From Ophiocordyceps camponoti-saundersi (nom. inval.) (taxonomy: Eukaryota; Ascomycota; Sordariomycetes; Hypocreales; Ophiocordycipitaceae), in assembly GCA_003339415.1 (NCBI GenBank), contig PDHQ01000162.1, positions 1 to 64,000 on the forward strand: a stretch of DNA of 64,000 bases, in the 5' to 3' direction. How positions within the stretch are numbered: the first letter of the stretch is position 1; the number at the start of each line of letters is the position of its first letter. The notes under the pieces were generated by a model that was not told the DNA's origin, did no database searches, and saw only the letters and a program-made list of their open reading frames with translations. Of the stretch, positions 1-11,297 are shown piece by piece. Made by a program: the position numbers and the translations under genes.

Positions 1-948
<948 letters not shown>

Positions 949-2079
949 ATGGACGACCCCGACTGGACCTGGCCTGCGTGGAAGTTCGGCCTGCGCAGGG
1001 ATGACCTCTTCACCACTTTGCACGACCGCTATAATACCTTCACCTTTGCGATCCAAGACCCTCAGGCTTTCCATTCCGATGTCAACGAAATCTCCTACGA
1101 AGCCGATACCGCCGAAGACTTCTACCGTCTGTTGAACGTTCGTCGCCAGCAGCGGCTATGCGAGCTCAATGAATCTCTCAAGGAACTCGCCATCGAGATC
1201 ATCGCGAATCCGAAGCTCATGGCCGACGAGCAATGGCAGCACGCTCTGCAACTCTTTCGCACCAAGTCGTACGACTCCATCGTCAGATATTTCGCGAGCT
1301 ACCTCCCCGACAGTCATCGCGACTTCAATGATGCCCAGTCCACTTCGTCTGGATCCGCTTTCTCCGAGGCTGATAGCATCCAAACGTTGAGCACCAAGGC
1401 CAGCAGTTCCGATCAAATTCACTCGTCACTATTTCTCGACGACGACGTCTACGCTCACGATTCCGCCGAGCCTTGCTCTTACGGAGATGATCAGAGATCC
1501 GAAACCTTGAGCTCCGTCTCGTCGGTCGACTCGCCGAACTTATCTGCGACAAACCCGCCTTCCCGCTCCATGTCCTTTTCAGGTTCCGAGTCGGAAGTTC
1601 GCGAACTCATGTCAAATCACTTTGGCCGTGGCGGCGACGAGGACGATTCTTGCGATTTGGACGATGATGTATCCGATTCTGGTTTGCACGACCTTGCATC
1701 GGAACACCATGACGCGGCTGCCGCGGCGTTGTGTCCGCTACAGTCCTTTACGGATATACCATCCCAAGAAAACGCCGACAACGACGACGATGAATTCCCT
1801 TGCGCACAGAACCCAGAAGATCAGTTCGATTACCTGGACACTGCTGCAAACGTCGAATCAGTCGAGTCTGACACCCCCACCCCCCGACAGGACGCTACCT
1901 TCGTCGCCGCCTGTTCCTACCTGGACTACAAGTCTGCGGTGGCGAGGAGGAGAGCGCCCCAACGATCACCATCACCCAAGGGTCCGTGTCGTCGCGTCGA
2001 CGAGGCGTTTAGCAAGGTGCAAAAACCGATACCAGACCCGCTGCGGAAGAAGGTCAGGGGTACGAGACGGCTGGATTAG
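949..2079 (+). CDS. Conserved-looking hypothetical protein, acidic and Ser-rich
   Basis: Single-exon frame of 376 residues with no domain I can name. Residues 1-125 look folded: the start MDDPDWTWPAWKFGLRRDD is followed by predicted helices through about residue 110. Residues 130-300 are low complexity, rich in Ser, Asp and Glu with acidic stretches. The C-terminus is basic (RRRAPQRSPSPK, then a tail ending RGTRRLD), which could bind nucleic acid or act as a nuclear signal, but that is inference. No signal peptide or membrane segment is present. The ATG follows a C/T-rich leader and no better upstream Met is in frame. It is most likely a lineage-conserved ascomycete protein of unknown role. 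Confidence 0.75.
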   Translation: MDDPDWTWPAWKFGLRRDDLFTTLHDRYNTFTFAIQDPQAFHSDVNEISYEADTAEDFYRLLNVRRQQRLCELNESLKELAIEIIANPKLMADEQWQHALQLFRTKSYDSIVRYFASYLPDSHRDFNDAQSTSSGSAFSEADSIQTLSTKASSSDQIHSSLFLDDDVYAHDSAEPCSYGDDQRSETLSSVSSVDSPNLSATNPPSRSMSFSGSESEVRELMSNHFGRGGDEDDSCDLDDDVSDSGLHDLASEHHDAAAAALCPLQSFTDIPSQENADNDDDEFPCAQNPEDQFDYLDTAANVESVESDTPTPRQDATFVAACSYLDYKSAVARRRAPQRSPSPKGPCRRVDEAFSKVQKPIPDPLRKKVRGTRRLD

Positions 2080-3000
2080 CATTGCGAGGCGAAGCGAGCT
2101 GTATTTAAAGCGTGGTTTACTGTCTTTTCTTATCACTTTTCTCGTTACTTTCTTGACCCCCTTGAACTTGATCTGATCATCGGCTTCTGCTGATAACCTG
2201 CTGACGACAGTCTATGAGGAGTGCCTTGTGTCTGCACCTCACGGACGGGGAGATGCTACCCTGGGCCGTCTCCGAGGGCACCAGCTGTCGTGGTGATCCG
2301 TGTCTCGTCTCGCCCTCGTCCCGTTGCCACTTACTCTTGTATCATGACGGATGCGAGCAGAGGGGAAAAAATCTCGTTGAACTTGTTTTTTCCAACCCTG
2401 TACGAGCATCCTGCCAGGCAAGCATGAGACGTGGTACAGTTGGTGAGGGCAGCGTCGCAACCGGGTCCAGTCATGGGCCGAGACGGGAGCGTCCCGTCAC
2501 ATTCTACCGTATCCGTGTCCGCCCTTGTCCTGTGAACGAAGGGGTGTTCGTGATACCCCGTCACACGTCGGGTCTTGAGATGGCGGTTTATCATCGCGTT
2601 TTTATGTCCCCCCTTTCCATATCATCATGTCCCCCTGATCTAGAGCTTCATTTGTGAATTGTAGGTTATGAGTTGTACGATGCTAACTAACGCGGTTCAA
2701 AGTCAAGTTTGAGCAGACTCGCGCCATAAAGTCCAGCTCATACTGAGTCGCGACACAAAATCTGTACGATGGGCTGTAGTAGAACAATGCATCCGTTCGC
2801 GTTAGACGTCCAGACGCTTCTACGCGATTCCGTCCTACCCTAATGTGAATGTCTTTGTCCGTCCATGCAAGCACCTCATGACTTTTCGCGCTCGCCAATG
2901 GTCGACGCGGCTTCGCAACACGACATCCCGCGTCGAGTAGCTTCTGCGTCGAGTAGCTTCAGAGCTCTACCCGTCCTCCGTCCGTCCCCCATCGCGGCCA
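2080..3000. other. Intergenic region between convergent genes
   Basis: This holds the 3' ends of the unknown gene on the plus strand and the sterol reductase on the minus strand. A short direct duplication occurs at about 2934-2960, where GCGTCGAGTAGCTTC is repeated with a small overlap. Small open frames show no domain or splice support. I see no RNA gene. Confidence 0.5.
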
Positions 3001-4927
3001 TCATTCGGTCACGCTGTCTGGGCAGTACTTGCTTTTGACCTTGTCGTAAATCTCGGGAAAGGCGCCGATGGCCTTGTACTTGCGACGACATCGGCGGTAC
3101 AGAGTATGATCGAACATCTGTTGCCAGAATGTCACACGTCAGCGGGTTTTCTCTTCACCTTTTCTGTCCCAAGATAAACACGTACCTCTTCGAATTCGGC
3201 CCGGGTCATGAAGCAGTCGGCGTAGAGAAGCTGGTAACCGCCATGTCTTCTCGTAAACTTCTCCATCCGCCGCACCTCCTTGATGGCGTCCCAAGGCTCC
3301 TTGCGCTTCAGCTTGGGCGGCACGCCGTAGGCACCGAGATCGATATACATCTCGTACATTCGACCCGTCGTCGGATGGGTCCGCAGATGGGACGGCTCGC
3401 GAAGCACTCCCTGCAGGCCGTCCGGCTGCTTGTAGATGCGGACGGGATACAGGAGCAAGGGGTAGACCTCGAAGGCTTCGTGAAAGAGATCGATGGTGTC
3501 CTTTAGGTCGCGCAACGGCACGACGACGTCCTGGACCACGTGCTTGAAGACGGAGGCCTCGCGAATGGCCGGGGCCGAGGATAGTTTGAGAAAGGCAATC
3601 TTGGGCGGCCCCATCCAGCCAAAGACGTATCTGTACCACCAGTGGGTGGAGATGGGGATGACCTCGCGCAGCTCCCAGAAGATGCTGCGCGTATGACGGT
3701 GGAAATAGGGCCGCAGCGGAATCCAGTCGTCGCCGGGGCCGCGCTCGAGAAACGACTCGACGTGTTTGTAGAACCACGGTTTCCACCAGCGACTGACATC
3801 GTTGATGCGATGGTCTTGGCCGGCAGGCGGTCCGTCACTGAAGTCGCCGGTGAAGATGACGGCCGTGTCCTTGCTGTAAACGGTCGTCTCGATGAGCGGC
3901 GGCGGATTCGACGAATGCGTCAAGACGGTCAACTTGTCTAGCAATTCGTCCTGGCTGTAGCAGGGAATATACTTCATGTGCACATACGGCTTTATCCGCA
4001 CGATGCTCAGCTCGACGGCCACGAGGAATCCCAGCGTCCCTTTTTTTTTTTGTTTCATAGTCGTCAGTTTGGTGACACTGACGAGGATAGGATCATGATC
4101 GATTGCGTACCGTGGCTCCACGGCAAGGCGTGGAAGAGATCGGCGTTTTCTTCGCGCGAGCAGCGCACGAGCGTGCCGTCGCCCAAGACGACTTCGCATG
4201 CATGGACCGTCTCGGAGAGGAAGCCGTAGATGTGCGAACTGACCTCGACGCCGACGCCCATGAGCAGGCCGCCAACGGTCAAGTCGTCCATCTCGATCAT
4301 GACGGCGAGGGAGTAGCCCATGGGGATGAGATGGCGCGTCATCTGGCCCATGTTGACGAGCGGTTCGCAGCGGACCGTCATGCGCTCGGTGTTGACCTCG
4401 AGGATGTTGCGCAGATTGACTTGGACTAAGTGACAGCTGCTTTTGTAGCTTTCAACGCGAACACTGACGGAGAGCCATGGCGCGCGGGCGGTGACCATGG
4501 GCCGCTTCCGACCGGCCTGATTCCATGCGCGCACCTGCTGCTGCACCTGGCGCACGCGAGCATCGTGAAGATGGGGCGTGGCCAGGAAGGCGCTGTAGAA
4601 CCAGTTGCGCAGACGAGAGTATTGCTCATGCGCAAAGGACAGGGGCACCATGGTGAATGCGAGGAACCAGCCGCGATGGCGGACGCAGAAGTCGACGAGC
4701 CAGGGGTAGACTGGCGTGCGCTGTAACAAGTGTAGAGCGGGCCACAGCACCAGGTCGGCGAGCAGATTGAAGAGCAGGCCATGAAGCTGGATGGCCGGGA
4801 TCAGGGTGTAGTTGGCGACGAGGATCAAGGCGGCGGTGGTGACTTGGAGGAGCCATCGTATGGTCCGCGTGGAGCGCGACCCGGCATGCTTGGTATAGTC
4901 TGCCACGGCAGACGACTTTACCGACAT
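3001..4927 (-). CDS. Delta(24)-sterol reductase-like FAD oxidoreductase (DHCR24/Diminuto family)
   Basis: Three exons: 4927-4111, 4039-3186 and 3117-3001, giving 595 residues. The introns are 71 bp (GTACGC to poly-A-AG) and 68 bp (GTACGT to CAACAG). Hydrophobic segments lie at about 24-45, 50-70 and 87-104, fitting an ER-anchored enzyme. The FAD_binding_4 region includes EMDDLTVGGLLMG near residue 215, LGDGTLVRC, PWSHGTLGFLVAVE across the first splice, and later YFHRHTRSIFWELREVIP and YADCFMTRAEFEEMF across the second. The family reduces the sterol side-chain C24(25) bond with NADPH and FAD. The last exon restores the expected C-terminus (AFPEIYDKV); without it the protein would end on unrelated intron residues. 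Ergosterol makers do not obviously need this step, so substrate is open. Start chosen at the first Met before the membrane segment. Confidence 0.9.
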
Positions 4928-5810
4928 GCTTTGCTGGCGAAGGGGTGGAGGGGGGAGGAGGGGGGAGAAGAAGAGGAGGAGGAGGATGAAGGAAGAGGAG
5001 GAGGAGGATGAGGAAGAAGAGGAAGAGCCGGCGTAATAGCGGAAGAGTTTTTTTTTTTTTGGTGATGGTCAAGAGGCAGGCAGCAGGGCAGGAGGGGTTA
5101 TCGATTACAGGGCCAAACAAAAAGACTTGCCTGCCTACCTCTCAGTCTCTCTCTCACATCCGAGTGGTTGTAGGTATATACGGGTTATACTGTTTTTAGG
5201 AACAAGATGATATCATGATTGAAGCAAATTTTCCTTTGCCTCGTGTTTCATTTTTTTCGTCAGAGAAAAGTCTCTGCATTAGACGAATAGAAGGAGCTAT
5301 AAAGCCCTCATTAAGTTATAACTTATGACTTACATACAAGGCATGCACATGTAATGGCTCTGATATGCAAATATACATACATGCATAACCCCCCATGAAG
5401 AAGAGCATGTTAATCCAGATGCATCGCGTAACGGCTTCTATCTAATTGAACATCACTTTAGCATGTACATATGATCCGATCGTGAGCCGCGACGCGTCAC
5501 CTTACACGATAAAAGGAATGGAGGGTTTTCCTCTTTCCCTTCCTCCTCCTTTCTTTCTTTACTCTCTCGTGTAAAGCAAACCATCCATCTACGGTCATAC
5601 ATACAGGCTTGTACGTATGTATGTATATATAGCCAAGCAAACACTTCCCGTATCGATGTTGATGTTGATTATTGATGATAGATCCATCTCATACATAAGA
5701 AATACTAGCAAACTCTGGGCGACCGCCGCTCCTCTTCTATTACCCGTCCCCTCCTCCCTACACTTCCATCTCACCGTTCCCCCTCAAGTCAACGTCACAC
5801 TCACACCCAG
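4928..5810. other. Intergenic, promoter side of the sterol reductase gene
   Basis: On the minus strand, 4935-5070 is a strong pyrimidine tract (GGAGGA-type runs on the plus strand), typical of a fungal leader. The remainder, 5070-5810, is AT-moderate with short ATAC/ATGT repeats and no coding signal. It also contains the 3' flank of the small secreted protein gene. Confidence 0.5.
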
Positions 5811-6232
5811 TTAATACTTGCTCTTCGAGCACATGTCTTTCAAAACCTTGGTCACAGTCCCTGTAAGGAAAAAAGGTCAGACAACAGATACCCCTGATGT
5901 ATAGGAACGCTGATGAAGCCTTTCTTACCACTGGTCGACTTGTCGATACCACACTTCTTGATCGCGCCCTCGCATTCCTTCATAACGCTGTCGATGTTTC
6001 CGCAAACGGTGGAAAGCGGACCATTTTCGTCGCATTGGAGTGCATTGGCTTGCTCGAAGATGCAAGGAGCAACGCATTTCCCCTTCTTGAGCAACGGCTT
6101 GAGCCCGCCGAGAAGCTTGCCAATGTCCAGCGCTTCGGCCTGCGACTGCGACGAGGACTGCATGGTAGCGTTTCCGGCCGTCGCGGCGCTGGCGATGGTG
6201 GCGAGGGCGAGGGTGGCGATGGCGAACTTCAT
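5811..6232 (-). CDS. Small secreted cysteine-rich protein, CFEM-like
   Basis: Two exons, 6232-5929 and 5860-5811, with a 68-bp intron (GTAAGA to TTACAG), giving 117 residues. The N-terminus MKFAIATLALATIASAATAG is a clear signal peptide. After a Ser/Gln linker the mature part has seven Cys: KCVAPC, ALQC, TVC, KEC, KKC and, after the splice, DMC. The CxxxC start and the spacing resemble the fungal CFEM domain, which normally has eight Cys and often binds heme; here the usual CxC pair has only one Cys, so this is divergent. A longer frame starts at 6286 but the signal peptide fixes the Met at 6232. It could be an effector or wall protein; there is no clear GPI site. Confidence 0.75.
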
Positions 6233-7036
6233 TTTGTAATTGGTAGTCTTGTTGTTTTGAGAAGGGTTGGGGGTGACTGATTGCAATGACTTGAGTGAGT
6301 GAGTGAGTGAGTAAACTGAGCTGATGCGGATGACAGCTTTCGAGATGGAGGGGACGATGGCATCAGTTATAGATGGTCAGACTGTATATAAATGACAGGA
6401 TCATAGACGGACAGATTAATGTGATCAGTGTATTGTAATGTGCTGTCAATATCTCATTCTTCTTGATCCTCGCCAGTCTCATCACATTCGTGGCGAGGAA
6501 GAAGACGAGGGGAAAAGACGAGGCATGCAGATGTGATTCCCTCTCGTGCACATATCAAGGCTCGACGGAATAAACAAGACATGATGCAACTCTACTTTGA
6601 GAACTTTTACGGTGGTTATGAAGCTGATCTCCCGGCAATGGTGACCGAGGCGTTGAGGCCGAGACCAATACACGACTGAAGTTGCAGTAAAGTTTCCCAG
6701 CAGTGAGACAAAGAACATGACCTTGGTACGGGTGTGTATGTACCTATGCATATGTATAGTAGCCCATCTACTCCGTAGCTAGACGATAATAGATTTATGA
6801 AAGAGACGTAAGGGAGAATGTGAAAAGAAGCCAGCCCTGGATCACTAATATCTGATCCGACTAAACTCACTACCTACCTACCTAAGCTTACCGAGGTAGC
6901 TGCTGCAGGTCTGAGCCATATGGCAGGTCACAATCACGTGTCAGTTGTTGGGCTGTGTACGGAGTAGTCGTGACAGGAACAACAGACTTCACTTCAACCT
7001 CACATCTGCTATCCTCCCTCGACCGCTCGCAACAAG
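6233..7036. other. Divergent intergenic region
   Basis: Shared upstream region of the secreted protein (minus) and the AYR1-like gene (plus). A minus-strand TATA-like ATATATAC lies near 6384-6391, about 150 bp upstream of the secreted protein ATG. A (GAGT)n run lies at 6294-6312. No credible ORF. Confidence 0.45.
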
Positions 7037-8131
7037 ATGGATCGGAACAGGAAGCCTTCGGTCCTGATTACAGGGTATGTCGATGCCAAATTCGTTGTCA
7101 GCTGTGCATGTGTAAGCTCATGCGGACCCTATAGATGTACCCCTGGAGGCATTGGCCACGCCCTCGCTCTCGAATTCCACGCCAGAGGTACGCACTGCCA
7201 TGTTGAGTCTGGCCTGTCTCGACGCCACAGCTGACTGCGGAATCCAAAGGATGTCACGTCATCGCCACGGCTCGCCGCCCCGAAGTCATTGAGTCGCTGG
7301 AAGCAAAGGGATTGACCGTCCTACCGCTTGACGTCACCAGCCAGGAGAGCGTTGCCTCATGCCGAGTCAAAGTGGGCAACATTGCCGAGGGCAAGCTCGA
7401 TATTCTGATCAACAATGCGTGCGTCTTAAACTCCCCGCGCGAGAGCTCGCTTGAGGTTATTTCTACCTTTAAACCGCTGACTGCCTGGCATTTACAGCGG
7501 ACGTCCTCATGTGATGCCGGCTTTGGACGATGACCTGGAGGATGCGCGAGCAACTTACGAGACCAACGTCTTCGGCCCCATGCGAATGGTTCAATCGTTC
7601 ATTGATCTCCTCATCCCCACCCGCGGCCTCATCATCAATGTCGCTTCCGGCTCTGCCGAGTTGCCATACCTGTTTAGTTCCGTCTACTCGGCAACCAAAG
7701 CCGCTCTGTTGCAGTACTCACGCGTGCTACGGATGGAACTGAAGCCGTTCAATGTCCGCGTCATGACCTTGATGGCCGGCACCGTTCGCTCCAACTTCGC
7801 CAGCGGGCCTCAGCGCACGCTGCCCAGCAACTCCCTCTATCAGCCGGTGGCCGACTTCTACAACAGACGGATCAATTTCAGCCAGACTACCAGCACGATG
7901 CCTCACGATGTCTTCGCCAAAAAAGTAGCATCGCAAGCCCTCTTGGGTCAAGGTAGGCTGGGCGGCTGGATCAGGGGTACGCCGGACTACCTCTGGGTGG
8001 GCGGCTTGTCGACGCTCGTCTTTTTCTCGACTTGGATGCCTCGATGGATGTCTGAAGGTCTCACTGCCGTCTACTTCCAGATGCGGGCAATGGGCAAGAA
8101 GATTCAAGCGGCTCGGCAGAAGAAAGCGTAG
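7037..8131 (+). CDS. ayr1: NADPH-dependent 1-acyldihydroxyacetone-phosphate reductase-like SDR
   Basis: Four exons: 7037-7074, 7135-7187, 7250-7418 and 7498-8131, giving 297 residues. The introns are 60, 62 and 79 bp with GT-AG ends, and each junction restores the short-chain dehydrogenase core. Visible are the nucleotide-binding loop TGCTPGGIG (residues 12-20), the NNAG motif at the third junction, the SGS stretch with the catalytic Ser, and YSATK with Tyr150 and Lys154. The stretch MELKPFNVRV and the C-terminal amphipathic and basic tail match yeast Ayr1, which reduces acyl-DHAP for lysophosphatidate synthesis at the ER and lipid droplets. A related SDR with another lipid substrate is possible. 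Confidence 0.88.
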
Positions 8132-8299
8132 ATTGGAAAGCCCTGACTGCAGTGAGAGGGCGGCAAACATACAGATGTAGGAAACTACCTATTATTTACC
8201 TGACAAGGATATGTAAAAGAGTGTAAGTATGGAATGTTAGACAAATTGCACCCCCAAATCACATTTGTATCCCTCTCATCACGAATTCCTCAAGAGACC

Positions 8300-8767
8300 T
8301 CAAGCACAGAGAGTCAAGGTGACATCGTCATTCGACTCGCAATTCCTGACCTGGTTCCCAGATGGCTGGACACCATTCGGCCAGTCGTTCCTAGGGCAAG
8401 TAGGGTTCCCGCTAGCCTGAAGGAGTCTATGACCCTGGAACGGGTGGCCGCCACCGTTGTCGCTGAGGTTATACCAGATGGTTCCCCCGGCAAGAGTATA
8501 ACCGAAGACGGTATGCGGAGAGTTGGCCGGCGTGCCCGGGGTGACGGTCACCTTGAGATCCCTCCCCGTAGACTGCGAGTCGGAGGTGAAGGGCTCGCTG
8601 TACGAACCTCCCTGGGCGATGGTGTGCGGTGGAAACTGCTGGCCGTTGCCGACGGGCGTGATGGTCACGGAGAAGGGGCAGTTGTTGACGACGCGTGCGT
8701 TGCCGATGGCTGAGGCGAGGGGCGAGAGGGCGCTTCCGAGCACCACCAGATCGAGGACTTTGACCAT
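8300..8767 (-). CDS. BYS1-domain secreted protein
   Basis: Single exon of 155 residues. It starts with a signal peptide (MVKVLDLVVLGSALSPLASA), followed by NARVVNNCPFSVTITPVG and a body of beta-strand-like segments ending in DDVTLTLCA. This pattern, a short thaumatin-like fold starting at the VVNNC stretch, is that of the Bys1 family, named for a Blastomyces yeast-phase protein; its members are secreted and of unknown biochemical role. Cys are few and spaced as in that family. A minus-strand TATAAAG lies about 140 bp upstream. It converges with the AYR1-like gene only 168 bp away. Confidence 0.85.
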   Translation of the reverse strand: MVKVLDLVVLGSALSPLASAIGNARVVNNCPFSVTITPVGNGQQFPPHTIAQGGSYSEPFTSDSQSTGRDLKVTVTPGTPANSPHTVFGYTLAGGTIWYNLSDNGGGHPFQGHRLLQASGNPTCPRNDWPNGVQPSGNQVRNCESNDDVTLTLCA

Positions 8768-8905
8768 TTTGTTTTAAAGGGAGAAGGATGAACCTTTCGA
8801 GGTTTTTTTTTTTTGGTTTTAGGTGTTGATCTTGAGAGGTAAGATTGAGACTCTGCGATGTTGATGGACTCGATGATGATGTCTTTTGCAGGGAGATTCG
8901 CACAT

Positions 8906-8912
8906 CTTTATA
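8906..8912 (-). promoter_or_regulatory. TATA box of the BYS1-type gene
   Basis: Minus-strand TATAAAG in the context GGGATATAAAG, 139 bp upstream of the ATG at 8767. The distance fits a fungal TATA promoter with a short leader. Confidence 0.45.
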
Positions 8913-11239
8913 TCCCGTCTCTAGCCATGACCACAAGACAGACCAAGTAGCCATCTTTTACGTATCCCCAGTGGCTATGCCCTCCCGCCCGACTCGTTCG
9001 AGAGCGTCGAGGCGACCACATGAGCAACCTTGTCCTCCTAGAAAACGCAAATCCGAGAAGAAAGGAAAAGAAAAAAAACTAACGCGAGGATACGAACAAG
9101 TCACTTCTTCCGGATGAAGCGGTCGGCACAGCATCCTTCCGAGATACGAGGAGTTGACGTTGGCCGGGGTATGGCTCAGCCCAATCGAATAGGCGGAGGA
9201 GGGTTGTTCTTTCGTCATGGAGATTTTCAGCCTCGTAGACTGGAGGATGAGTCTTTATTTTTTTTTTTTGAATTCTCACGTGAGATTTCTCTTATACGGT
9301 GTGAGCTGTTTTTTCAATCTTGGGGATGGTTTGCGGAGATTCGCCCTATTTTGATATGAGGTTGTCTATGTGATACATACGTAGGTAGGCATGGATGACC
9401 AACAGTGCTTGTTATGTTGGAGTCGTGTGAGAGTGCCGAGAGTGAATGCCGCCTTTTCGACTCTCGAATCTATCTCAACATGTTTTACTTGAGTTAACGG
9501 AGTTTTCTCTCTATGCTTTACTCATTGGTTCAGTACGTGTACATGCATCCGTGAATAGTCACGTCCATATGCTGTGCAACGTTCTCCAACGTTCGAATCG
9601 ACCATTGATGTGACTATAGTATCAAAGAGCTGAGCTGTTAAGAAAGCTAGATACAAGCTGAATTGCCTGCCTCGTTCAAGTGACCCGAGTTCTCCTCGGA
9701 CATCCGTCTTAAACTTCACCGAAGCATCCTACGCCACGATGATGACGCCTCTCTTTCTCTCACCAACATCTAACCCATATGCCGAGAGAAGAGAGAATAG
9801 TAAGAATGCTGAATAACACGTAAAGTAAAAAGGGGAAAAGCCACTCGGAATGCTAAAATCGCATCTTTGCGAGAGTAAGCAGCCTGGAGACACCCAATGG
9901 TAAAAGAGGCGCATCCGACCACCTGATGTCTTCTTGGTCAGCGAAACGGTTGACATCAGCTTTACTGGTCACTTTGATTGATCTGATCAAGGCTGCCTTG
10001 CCGAAGACAGACGGGTGGGTGGTCGTTCAAGGTTCGGCGGGAGAGGAGGAGTCATATGTTTCCCTCCCACATGCGCATGCTGTGATTCCGTGCTTACGGT
10101 ACTGACGTCTCTAACGGGGGTCCCGGTTCGGTAACCAACAGCAGGCAGTCACGCCAGAAATGATGACATCCCAAGTACTGTCGTGATGGAGTTGATGAGG
10201 GTTCCGTTTAAGGCATGGAGCATCACCTATCTAACGGAGCCTATGGATCACCACGTCATATGGATAGACAACAGCCGGTCTGAGACAAGAAAAGCGGATG
10301 GTTTGATGTCTGAATGTTACTGCCACGATGCCTAGGGGAGGGAGTCACGGGAAAAAGTTACGTCGTCTTGACGGAACGGACTGTATTCGACTTGTGTGAA
10401 TGTGACGGAGCCGCTGGCCAATCAATGTTTATCCAACGGCTCAGCCAGCCGAAGTCGGCCTTTCATTCTACACCATGCTACTACTACATTACTTGGTCAT
10501 GGATGGACAAGCACTCGAACACGCCCCGATATTACACATCTTCAGCTACCGAGCTCCCTTTCAAAGAAGGGTCTTCAGCGTCAGCTTCTCCCCTGTTCAT
10601 CTACGCACCAGATATCAGTGACGCAACATGCAAGTAAACGATACACGGTCAACCGTCGTCGATTAATAGTCCTCAGCCCCCCTCCCTCCCCCAAGCACAA
10701 CCAGTCATCGTCATGTGGGATAACCGGTCCTCTACACAACCTGGGCCGATTCATGGCTGGTGGGTTGCATCTTATGCTAGTTGACGGATCCTGCCGTTGA
10801 CCAGAACCTCTATAGAAGAAAAGAAGCCAGTTCGTCGAACGTTCCCTAGCAAGGACACGCAGGCAAACCCTTGAACAGCCTTCCCATAAATGGTGCGTGC
10901 TACATCCCAGGGTAACCCCAGCCGTTTCAACGAGTCAGGCTCCAAAATAGCAACCGCTTCTTCAACTGTCACGGCAGGTGTCGTTTACTGGACAGCACGT
11001 AGTCCTTGTGTGAATCAATAAGCCGTTCCCTCTCTCACCCCCGGTCTATATCCATGTGGCAAACACACAAGTATCGTTCATTTACCGAGTCACAGATCTT
11101 ATGGCTCGTCGTACAGCTATACGTCGCATAGTGCCGCCCCCATCAACGTCGTCAGTTACTGAATGGTGACAGGTTCAAAAGCCGACATGTCAAGCGGCAT
11201 AATAACAACGTCGAAGTCTGAATGACAGGCAGCTTTATG

Positions 11240-11297
11240 CGCTTCACCGAGTAATTTGACGCTTCCTCGAGTGATTCACGCTTCGCCGAGTAATCTA
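11240..11297. repeat. Three-copy 19-20 bp tandem repeat
   Basis: Three adjacent imperfect units: CGCTTCACCGAGTAATTTGA at 11240, CGCTTCCTCGAGTGATTCA at 11260 and CGCTTCGCCGAGTAATCTA at 11279. The shared core is CGCTTC-CGAGT-AT. It lies in the middle of the gene-poor region with no gene within 2 kb. Confidence 0.75.

Noticed and set aside
9590..9605. GTTCGAATC resembling a tRNA B box
   Set aside because: No A box, no cloverleaf pairing and no terminator at the right distance.
10772..10972. Minus-strand frame with protein-like sequence (VTVEEAVAILEPDSLKRLG)
   Set aside because: No ATG in a sound position and no partner exon; composition alone is not enough to call a gene.
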